Assembly: GCA_005777415.1 (NCBI GenBank)
Contig: SXMI01000010.1
Coordinates: forward strand, 1-18,066
Origin: Actinomycetota bacterium
Lineage (GTDB): Bacteria; Actinomycetota; Acidimicrobiia; Acidimicrobiales; Microtrichaceae
Direction: 5' to 3'
DNA: 18,066 nt
The notes under the pieces are model-generated. The model did not search any database, was not told the origin of the DNA, and was given only the letters and a program-made list of their open reading frames with translations. Shown piece by piece: positions 7,422 to 13,014 of this stretch. The first letter of the stretch is position 1. Every line of letters starts with the position of its first letter. The position numbers were made by a program, and so were the translations under genes.

Positions 7422-7994
7422 GTGAGCGCCACCGACGTCCGACCGAACCAGCGGGAGCACATCCTCGACGTCGCGCTCCGCCTCATGTCGGAGCGGGGCG
7501 CGACCGGCATGTCGATGCGGCAGCTCGCCAACGCCTGCGACCTCCAGGTGGCGGCGATCTACCACTACTTCCCGTCCAAGGACGCGCTGCTCGCCGCCGT
7601 CGTCGCGGAGCGGCAGTACGGCAGCCGGCTCGGCGACCCACTCCCCGTCGACCCGGACGCCCCACCGGCGGAACGGCTCACCGACGTGTTCGTGCACGTG
7701 TTCGAGGGTGCGCTCAGCGAGCAGTCGATCTGGCGGCTGCTCATCGGCGAGGCCATGCGGGGTGAACCGACCGTGCTCCCCGTCGGCCAGGACCTGATCG
7801 CCCTCCTCGAACCGGCGGCCATCACCTGGGTGAGCGCCGCCGTCCCCGAGGTCGCCAACCCCGAGGACCTGGCCCAACTCGTGGTCGGGCAGTTGCTCAC
7901 CGGCTTCATCCGCACGGTGTTCGAGCCGGACGTGCCGACGCGGACCATCGCGCTGCAGGTCGCCGCACCGCTGGCGGCGCTCGTCGCGGACTGA
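7422..7994 (+). CDS. TetR/AcrR family transcriptional regulator
   Basis: This is a 190-residue one-component regulator. The N-terminal DNA-binding domain (~8-55) has the usual pattern: NQREHILDVALRLMSERG, then a helix-turn-helix over MRQLANACDLQVAAIYHYF (32-50) ending in PSKDALL. Residues ~60-190 form the helical ligand-binding and dimer domain, which does not resemble any subfamily I can name. The GTG start at 7422 has a GGAG ribosome site at 7413-7416. The gene follows P450-B by 28 bp and should share its promoter. The best candidate targets are the twin palindromes at 6010-6023 and 6037-6050, giving autoregulation plus control of both P450s. The inducer is likely a P450 substrate or product. 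That regulatory link is inference from position. Confidence 0.93.
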   Translation: MSATDVRPNQREHILDVALRLMSERGATGMSMRQLANACDLQVAAIYHYFPSKDALLAAVVAERQYGSRLGDPLPVDPDAPPAERLTDVFVHVFEGALSEQSIWRLLIGEAMRGEPTVLPVGQDLIALLEPAAITWVSAAVPEVANPEDLAQLVVGQLLTGFIRTVFEPDVPTRTIALQVAAPLAALVAD

Positions 7995-8012
7995 GTGCCC
8001 CGGCCGAGACCG

Positions 8013-8044
8013 CTCAGCCCGCCAGGAGCCTCAGCCCGCCAGGA
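8013..8044. repeat. 17-bp-period tandem duplication at the 3' end of the ArsC-like gene
   Basis: The 15-mer CTCAGCCCGCCAGGA occurs at 8013-8027 and again at 8030-8044. The second copy includes the stop codon and last codons of the ArsC-like gene. The first lies just outside, in the gap to the convergent tetR gene. It looks like a slippage duplication of the gene end. Confidence 0.75.
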
Positions 8045-8393
8045 ACGGGGCGACCCGGTCCTTCGGCCGGCCGATGATGGCGACGCCGTCCTTGACCAGG
8101 ACCGGTCGCTGGAGCAGCTCGCCGTGCTCGGCCAGCACGTCCACCACCTGCTCGGCGGTCGCCACGTCCGCATCGCTCAGGCCGAGCTTCTTGAAGTTGG
8201 CGTCACGGCGCACCAGGTCGGTCACCGGGTCCTCGAGCTGGGACACGAGCGTCTCGAGCGCCGCCCGATCGGGCCGCTGGGCCACGAGCATGTACTTCAC
8301 GACCTCGTAGTCGACCCCGGCCGCATCGGCCTGCTCGACGGCGTGGCGGGAGGTGCTGCAGTTCGGGTTGTGGAAGATCACGACGTCGGCCAT
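8031..8393 (-). CDS. arsC: ArsC-family (glutaredoxin-coupled) arsenate reductase-like protein
   Basis: This is a 120-residue thioredoxin-fold protein of the ArsC/Spx/YffB superfamily. The N-terminal strand and active-site loop VVIFHNPNCSTSR carry the catalytic Cys12 and the anion-binding loop. Arg62 or Arg63 (DLVRR), Arg96 (LQRPVLV) and Arg109 (GRP) match the three arginines that hold arsenate in E. coli ArsC. Family members reduce arsenate to arsenite with glutathione or a related thiol, though some homologues have no arsenic role. No arsenite pump or ArsR regulator is nearby, so a general role cannot be excluded. The ATG at 8393-8391 is preceded at 6 nt by TACCTT, and no Shine-Dalgarno is present. 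The gene is divergent from the GH3 gene, with 36 bp between start codons, and convergent with tetR. Confidence 0.88.
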   Translation of the reverse strand: MADVVIFHNPNCSTSRHAVEQADAAGVDYEVVKYMLVAQRPDRAALETLVSQLEDPVTDLVRRDANFKKLGLSDADVATAEQVVDVLAEHGELLQRPVLVKDGVAIIGRPKDRVAPFLAG

Positions 8394-8399
8394 GCGCAG

Positions 8400-8405
8400 A
8401 AGGTA
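8400..8405 (-). promoter_or_regulatory. Putative -10 box of the ArsC-like gene (leaderless)
   Basis: TACCTT on the minus strand lies 6 nt before the ATG at 8393, matching TANNNT. It falls in the 36-bp gap shared with the GH3 gene. No clear -35 box is seen. Confidence 0.5.
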
Positions 8406-8429
8406 GCCCCCGGGTGGGAGGATCACCCC

Positions 8430-10820
8430 GTGAGCGACCACGACGACGCCCCTGCCCCGCCGCCCGACGAGGACCCGCGGGTCGAGGAGCTCCTCGCCCG
8501 CATGACGTTGGACGAGAAGCTGGCCCAGCTCGGCTGCGTGTGGTCGACCCGACTCTTCGTCGACGACGACTTCTCCGCCGAGGCCGCCGCCTCGGTGATC
8601 CCGCACGGCACCGGGCAGGTGACCCGCATCGCCGCCTCCACCGGGCTGCGACCGGCCGGCCTGGCGCGGGCCGCCAACCGGATCCAGCACTGGCTCGTCA
8701 CCGAGACCCGCCTCGGCATCCCGGCGCTCGTCCACGAGGAGTCGACCGCCGGGTTCTGCGCCCGCGACGCCGTCCAGTTCCCCCAGGCGATCGGACTGGC
8801 CGCCACCTGGAACCGGGACCTGCTCGAGGCCGTCGCCGCCCACATCCGCAGCGAGATGGTCGCCGTCGGGGCCCGCCAGAGCCTGGCCCCCGTGCTCGAC
8901 ATCGCCCGCGACCCCCGTTGGGGTCGTCTCGAGGAGACCTACGGCGAGGACCCGGTCCTGTGCGGCGAACTCGGTGCCGCCTACGTGCGCGGGCTCCAGA
9001 ACACCACCGCCGACGACCGCTCCGGGCTGGCCGACGCCGTGGTCGCCACCGGCAAGCACTTCCTCGGCTACGGCCTGGCCGACGGCGGGCTCAACCACGG
9101 TCCGGTCCAGATGGGCCCGCGGGAGTTGCGCGAGGTGTTCGCCGAGCCGTTCGCCGCCGCCGTCCGGGACGCCGGGCTCGCCTCGGTGATGAACTCCTAC
9201 TCGTCGGTCGACGGGATCCCCTGCGCCGGGTCCCGGTCGATGCTCACCGACCTGCTGCGGGGCGAACTCGGATTCCACGGGACCGTCGTGGCCGACTACT
9301 TCGCCGTGGACCTGCTGCGAACCCACCACCGGGTCGCACCCACCAAGGCCGTGGCGGGCGCGAAGGCGCTGCTCGCCGGCCTGGACGTCGAGCTGCCCGC
9401 CACCGACTGCTTCGGTGAACTCGCGCCGCTCGTTGACGCCGGGGTGGTCCCCGTCGAGCTCGTCGACCTCGCCGTCCGCCGCGTCCTCCACCAGAAGTTC
9501 GAGCTCGGACTGTTCGAGTACCCGTACGTGGAGGAGTCCACCGCGGCACAGGCGTTCGGCACGCCGCAGGGTCGGGCCCTCGCCCGACGAGCCTCCCAGC
9601 AGTCGATCGTGCTCCTGACCAACGACGGGATCCTCCCCGTCCGGGTCGACGACCCGGCCCGCCCGGTGCGTCGGATCGCCGTGCTCGGACCGACCGCCGA
9701 CGACGTCCGACTGCTGCAGGGGGACTACCACTACCCCGCCCACCTGGAGATCATCTACGGCCAGGACGCCGCCGGCTCCGACCTGCTGCCCGCTGCCGGC
9801 GGCGCGTTCGCACCCGGTCCCTACTACCCCGACACCGTGACACCGCTCGCCGGGTTGCGGGCGGCGCTCCTGGACACCGAGGTGGAACTCACCCACCACG
9901 TCGGCTGCGGCATCACCGGATCGGACCGGACCGGGATCGAGCCCGCCGCCCGACTGGCCGCCGAGGCGGACCTGGCCGTGGTCTGCCTGGGCGGCCGCAG
10001 CGGACTCACTCCGGATGCCACGGTCGGCGAGGCGCGCGACGCCACCGACCTCGACCTCACCGGCGTGCAGCTCGAACTGCTCGACGCCGTGGCCGAGACC
10101 GGAACGCCCGTGGTCACCGTCGTCGTCTCCGGGCGGGCGCACACCCTGGACGTCGTCGAGGAGCGCTCGAGCGCCGTGCTGCTCGCCTGGCTGCCCGGGA
10201 TCGAAGGGGGCAGCGCCCTGGCCGACCTGCTCCTGGGTTCGGTGGCGCCGTCGGGCCGCCTCCCCGTCAGCCTCCCGCGGGCCGTCGGTCAGGTGCCGGT
10301 CCACTACAACCACCGAGCCGGCGGGGGGCGCAGCCAGTTCTGGGGCGACTACACGGACTCGCCCAGCGGGCCGCTCCACCCGTTCGGGTTCGGGCTGTCG
10401 ACCACCACGTTCCGCTACGACGACCTGGTCGTGGAGCCCGGTTCGACCACCGAACCGACGCTGGTCCACGCCACCGTCACCAACACCGGCGGCCACGACG
10501 CCGACGAGGTCGTCCAGTGCTACGTGCACGACGAGACGGCATCGGTCGCCCGGCCCGAGCGGCAGCTGGTCGGCTTCGGCCGGATCCACCTGGCGGTCGG
10601 CGGGCGGTCCCGGGTGACGTTCCGGATCCATCCGTCGCGTCTGGCGTTCTTCGACGAGGACTTCGACTGCGTCTGCGAGCCGGGAGCGTTCCGGGTCGAA
10701 CTCGGCGGGTGCGCCGGCGCGCCGGAACTCGTCGCCACCTTCGACCTCGCCGGCGACGTGGCGCACCATCCGCAACGCCGCTGGGTGTCGACGACGTTCG
10801 CGAACTCTCCCGCACCGTAG
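8430..10820 (+). CDS. Glycoside hydrolase family 3 beta-glycosidase (beta-glucosidase/xylosidase type)
   Basis: The product has 796 residues and no signal peptide, so it is probably cytoplasmic and acts on imported oligosaccharides. The N-terminal (beta/alpha)8 domain (~20-310) has LGIPALVHEE, RDPRWGRLEETYGEDP (161-175), Lys209-His210 in GKHFLGYG, and the nucleophile loop GTVVADYFAVD with Asp289. Family members more often read SDW here. The C-terminal alpha/beta sandwich (~350-645) has SIVLLTNDGILPV and GIEGGSALADLLLG, and a fibronectin III-like domain (~680-760, VTNTGG then VQCYVHD) closes the protein. The set is the complete BglX-like architecture. Similarity of the N-terminal region to xylosidase-type GH3 enzymes suggests beta-xylosidase or beta-glucosidase activity; sequence alone does not decide. 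The GTG at 8430 has a GGAGG site at 8417-8421. The frame is open upstream, but that part overlaps the ArsC-like gene. Confidence 0.93.
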   Translation: MSDHDDAPAPPPDEDPRVEELLARMTLDEKLAQLGCVWSTRLFVDDDFSAEAAASVIPHGTGQVTRIAASTGLRPAGLARAANRIQHWLVTETRLGIPALVHEESTAGFCARDAVQFPQAIGLAATWNRDLLEAVAAHIRSEMVAVGARQSLAPVLDIARDPRWGRLEETYGEDPVLCGELGAAYVRGLQNTTADDRSGLADAVVATGKHFLGYGLADGGLNHGPVQMGPRELREVFAEPFAAAVRDAGLASVMNSYSSVDGIPCAGSRSMLTDLLRGELGFHGTVVADYFAVDLLRTHHRVAPTKAVAGAKALLAGLDVELPATDCFGELAPLVDAGVVPVELVDLAVRRVLHQKFELGLFEYPYVEESTAAQAFGTPQGRALARRASQQSIVLLTNDGILPVRVDDPARPVRRIAVLGPTADDVRLLQGDYHYPAHLEIIYGQDAAGSDLLPAAGGAFAPGPYYPDTVTPLAGLRAALLDTEVELTHHVGCGITGSDRTGIEPAARLAAEADLAVVCLGGRSGLTPDATVGEARDATDLDLTGVQLELLDAVAETGTPVVTVVVSGRAHTLDVVEERSSAVLLAWLPGIEGGSALADLLLGSVAPSGRLPVSLPRAVGQVPVHYNHRAGGGRSQFWGDYTDSPSGPLHPFGFGLSTTTFRYDDLVVEPGSTTEPTLVHATVTNTGGHDADEVVQCYVHDETASVARPERQLVGFGRIHLAVGGRSRVTFRIHPSRLAFFDEDFDCVCEPGAFRVELGGCAGAPELVATFDLAGDVAHHPQRRWVSTTFANSPAP

Positions 10821-10874
10821 GATCGCGGCGTCGGTCGGAGGCCGAGCACCGGCCCAGACAACCCGGAGGGATCC

Positions 10875-11363
10875 GTGAGCGAGCACCAGTACGTCCTGCA
10901 CCGCAACCTGGCCTCGATCAAGAGCTTCGACGTCACCGACGCCGCCGGTGCGCACGCATTCGGCGTCAAGTTCCACGTCGAGGGGCTGACCAAGGAGTCG
11001 TGGACGTTCACCGACGCCGGCGGCGCGCAGGTCGGCAAGCTGGTCCGCGCCGGGGTCCACGTGCACCCGACCTTCACGCTGGACCGGCCGGGTCACGGCG
11101 AGGTCACGATCGCCAAGTCCAACTTCATGCCCGTTCAGGAGACCTGGCGCGTGCAGGGCACGGAACTCGGTGACCTCGACGTCAGCGGCAACGTGGTGGA
11201 CCACGAGTACACCGTCACCGCACCGGACGGGACCACCGTCGGCCAGGCATCGCGGGCCTGGGTCACCATCCGTGACACCTACGGCGTACGGGTGGACGGC
11301 GTGGACCCGATCGTCGTGATCGGTACCGCACTCGCCATCGACGTCATCGAGCACACCAAGTAG
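10875..11363 (+). CDS. LURP-one-related (LOR/YxjI) family protein
   Basis: The product has 162 residues and the Tubby-like/scramblase-like beta-barrel fold of the LURP-one-related family. Supporting segments are LHRNLASIKSFDVTDAAG at the start, the repeated strand pattern VEGLTKESWTFTDAGGAQVGKL, HPTFTLDRPGHGEVTIAKS, and the C-terminal IRDTYGVRVDG and IVVIGTALAIDVIEHTK, which forms the hydrophobic central helix typical of the fold. The bacterial members have no firm function; membrane or lipid association is proposed by analogy. The GTG at 10875 has a GGAGGG ribosome site. It follows the GH3 gene by 54 bp on the same strand and may be co-transcribed, with no obvious functional link. Confidence 0.82.
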   Translation: MSEHQYVLHRNLASIKSFDVTDAAGAHAFGVKFHVEGLTKESWTFTDAGGAQVGKLVRAGVHVHPTFTLDRPGHGEVTIAKSNFMPVQETWRVQGTELGDLDVSGNVVDHEYTVTAPDGTTVGQASRAWVTIRDTYGVRVDGVDPIVVIGTALAIDVIEHTK

Positions 11364-11379
11364 CCCCCGGGCCGGCGAT

Positions 11380-11413
11380 CCGACGGGGACAACCGGGCCG
11401 ACCCGCCCGTCGG
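11380..11413. terminator. Nested inverted repeat after the LURP-one-related gene
   Basis: CCGACGGG (11380-11387) pairs with CCCGTCGG (11406-11413). Inside the loop, CGGG (11394-11397) pairs with CCCG (11402-11405). It sits 17 bp after the stop codon and before the hydratase gene. It has no T-run, so it is a possible terminator or regulatory hairpin, not a proven one. Confidence 0.4.
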
Positions 11414-11422
11414 GCGCCGTGG

Positions 11423-11428
11423 CAGGCT
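11423..11428 (+). promoter_or_regulatory. Possible -10 box of the enoyl-CoA hydratase gene
   Basis: CAGGCT lies 6 nt before the ATG at 11435. It differs from TANNNT by its first base, but the downstream context (GGCT, six G/C bases, ATG) resembles the P450-A promoter. There is no Shine-Dalgarno sequence. Confidence 0.3.
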
Positions 11429-11434
11429 GCGGCC

Positions 11435-12319
11435 ATGAGCGACGACACCACCGACGACCGGATCGACGACCGGACCGACGACCGGACCGACGACACCCCG
11501 GTCGTGCACCTCGAGCGGTACGCGGTCGACGGACCGGATGCCGGCATCCGGTTCCTCACGCTGGATCGTCCCGACCGGCTGAACGCGATGGACGGGGCGC
11601 TCATCGACCAGCTCCACGACCGGATCACCGACCTGCGGGCCGACGACGGCGCCCGGGTCGTGATCCTGACCGGGTCGGGACGCGGCTTCTGTTCCGGCCT
11701 CGACCTGCAGGACGCATCACCGACCGGACTGTCGTCCGGTGAGGGTCGCGGCCGGATGCAGCGGGGGATGGACGTGCAGCAGCGCATCGCCGGGCTGGTA
11801 CCGGCGCTCCGATCGCTCCGCATCCCGGTCATCGCCGCGGTGAACGGCGCGGCTGCCGGTGGAGGGCTCGCGCTCGCCCTGGCGTCCGATGTCCGGATCG
11901 CCGCGGCGTCGGCCAAGTTCAACGTCGCGTTCGTGAAGCTGGGCCTCTCCGGCTGCGACATCGGCGTGTCGTGGTTGCTCCCCCGGTGGATCGGTGCATC
12001 CCGGGCGTTCGAACTGATGCTGACCGGCCGGATGGTGTTCGCCGACGAGGCCGAGCGAATCGGACTCGTGAGCCGGGTCGTGGCCGACGACGAACTGCTC
12101 GACGCCGCCCTCGACACCGCCCGGCTCATCTGTGGCAACAGCCCGACCGGCGTGTGGATGACCAAGGAGGTGATGTGGTCGCAGCTCGAGGTGGGCAGCC
12201 TGAGCGCCGGCATCGACCTGGAGAACCGCACGCAGATCCTGACGTCGTTCACCGAGGACATGCACGAGGCCGTCGGCGCGTTCATGGAGCGCCGACCGCC
12301 TGAGTTCCGCAACCGCTGA
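11435..12319 (+). CDS. Enoyl-CoA hydratase/isomerase (crotonase) family protein
   Basis: The product has 294 residues and the crotonase fold, which binds acyl-CoA thioesters. Oxyanion-hole loops are visible: GRGFCSGLDL (82-91) and NGAAAGGGLALALASD (137-152). Of the two glutamates of classical hydratase, the second aligns with Glu193 (RAFELMLTG), but the first (Glu144 in rat crotonase) aligns by eye with Phe166 in NVAFVKLGL. Asp175 (SGCDIG) occupies the place of the dienoyl-CoA isomerase aspartate. The reaction could therefore be hydration, isomerisation or another crotonase chemistry. The first ~22 residues are a Thr-Asp-Asp-Arg repeat absent from the family. A GTG at codon 24 (11504) would give a more usual N-terminus, but the ATG has a plausible -10 box. 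The stop overlaps the next start by one base (TGATG), so translation is likely coupled. Confidence 0.9.
   Translation: MSDDTTDDRIDDRTDDRTDDTPVVHLERYAVDGPDAGIRFLTLDRPDRLNAMDGALIDQLHDRITDLRADDGARVVILTGSGRGFCSGLDLQDASPTGLSSGEGRGRMQRGMDVQQRIAGLVPALRSLRIPVIAAVNGAAAGGGLALALASDVRIAAASAKFNVAFVKLGLSGCDIGVSWLLPRWIGASRAFELMLTGRMVFADEAERIGLVSRVVADDELLDAALDTARLICGNSPTGVWMTKEVMWSQLEVGSLSAGIDLENRTQILTSFTEDMHEAVGAFMERRPPEFRNR
11441..11497. repeat. 12-bp tandem repeat at the start of the hydratase gene
   Basis: The unit GACGACCGGACC is present as one diverged copy (11441), one near-copy (11453), two perfect copies (11465, 11477) and a partial copy (11489). It encodes repeats of Asp-Asp-Arg-Thr/Ile. The 12-bp period preserves frame, so copy number can vary without breaking the gene. 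Confidence 0.85.
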
Positions 12320-12951
12320 TGGCCCGGTCGACCTCACGGTCGGGCTGGCGGGACGCCGCCGACGAACTGGCCCGCCGCCACCCGGTGCTGGACCGGCTCC
12401 ACGCGGACCACGGCCCGCCGACCATCGGCCCGGGTGCCGTTCCCGACGAACGGTTCGCGGCGACGTGCCGAGCCGTCGCGTACCAGCAGCTCGCGGGCCG
12501 AGCGGCAGCAGCCATCTGGGCCCGCGTGGTCGACACCGTCGGCGAACCGTTCGACCCGGCGACGGTGGTCGCCGCCGGGCCCGAGCGGTTGCGTGCCGCC
12601 GGCCTGTCGAACGCGAAGGCGGCCACGCTCCTGTCGCTGGCGGAGCACACCGCCGACGGCGCGCTCGACTGGCGCCGGGTCGCCCGGCTCGACGACGAGG
12701 CGGTGGTCGCCGAGCTCACGCAGGTGCGCGGGATCGGCCCCTGGACCGCCCAGATGTTCCTGATGTTCGAGCTGCGCCGGGTCGACATCTGGCCGACCGG
12801 TGACCTGGGGGTGCGCAGTGGGTACGCCCGGGCCTTCGGGCTCGACGCCGTACCCGACGCCCGGACGCTGGCCGAGCTCGGCGAGCCCTGGGCGCCCTAC
12901 CGGTCGGTCGTCGCCTGGTGGTGCTGGCGGGAGCTCGACACCCCGGCCTGA
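12319..12951 (+). CDS. AlkA-type DNA-3-methyladenine glycosylase (HhH-GPD superfamily)
   Basis: This is a 210-residue monofunctional base-excision glycosylase that removes alkylated bases. The helix-hairpin-helix with Gly/Pro-rich loop is LTQVRGIGPWTAQMFLMF (133-150), and the catalytic Asp aligns with Asp162 in IWPTGDLGVRSG. The helical core YQQLAGRAAAAIW (55-67) and GLSNAKAATLL (95-105) match the family. There is no Cys-rich iron-sulfur loop, and the E. coli AlkA N-terminal domain is missing, so it belongs to the short AlkA/Mag-like group. The ATG overlaps the hydratase stop codon by one base; it has no ribosome site of its own, which implies coupling. Its downstream neighbour carries an SOS box, but I see none in front of this gene. 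Confidence 0.9.
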   Translation: MARSTSRSGWRDAADELARRHPVLDRLHADHGPPTIGPGAVPDERFAATCRAVAYQQLAGRAAAAIWARVVDTVGEPFDPATVVAAGPERLRAAGLSNAKAATLLSLAEHTADGALDWRRVARLDDEAVVAELTQVRGIGPWTAQMFLMFELRRVDIWPTGDLGVRSGYARAFGLDAVPDARTLAELGEPWAPYRSVVAWWCWRELDTPA

Positions 12952-12995
12952 GCCGCGGGACCGCAACGCGCCGGGTGGCTGTCACAGGGCTTCGA

Positions 12996-13001
12996 TAGAA
13001 C
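12996..13001 (+). promoter_or_regulatory. Possible -10 box of the DUF222/HNH gene
   Basis: TAGAAC lies 6 nt before the ATG at 13008 and overlaps the first base of the SOS box. It deviates from TANNNT at the last base. There is no recognisable ribosome site, which agrees with a leaderless start. Confidence 0.35.
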
Positions 13002-13014
13002 GAACACATGTTCG
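13001..13014. promoter_or_regulatory. LexA-type SOS box overlapping the start codon of the DUF222/HNH gene
   Basis: CGAAC-ACAT-GTTCG is a perfect inverted repeat and matches the Gram-positive/actinobacterial SOS box (CGAAC-N4-GTTCG, consensus CGAACRNRYGTTYC at 13 of 14 positions). The ATG at 13008-13010 lies inside it. Mycobacterial 13E12 repeat genes are known to be associated with LexA boxes, which supports the call. Confidence 0.75.

Noticed and set aside
5999..7531. Long minus-strand open frame opposite P450-B
   Set aside because: Its composition is a mirror of the P450 codons, with no recognisable domain. It also runs through the operator region.
8013..8044. The 17-bp-period repeat as a phage attachment site or a CRISPR remnant
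   Set aside because: There is no tRNA, integrase or spacer structure; two adjacent copies over a gene end fit slippage better.
7995..8429. Upstream extension of the GH3 reading frame
   Set aside because: It overlaps the ArsC-like gene on the other strand. The GTG at 8430 has a strong GGAGG site and begins a normal GH3 N-terminus.
8031..11354. A minus-strand open frame of about 1,100 codons opposite the GH3 and LOR genes
   Set aside because: Only its last 120 codons (the ArsC-like gene) resemble a protein. The rest is antisense to well-supported genes and has low-complexity Gly/Val/Asp/Arg composition, a common artefact in GC-rich DNA.
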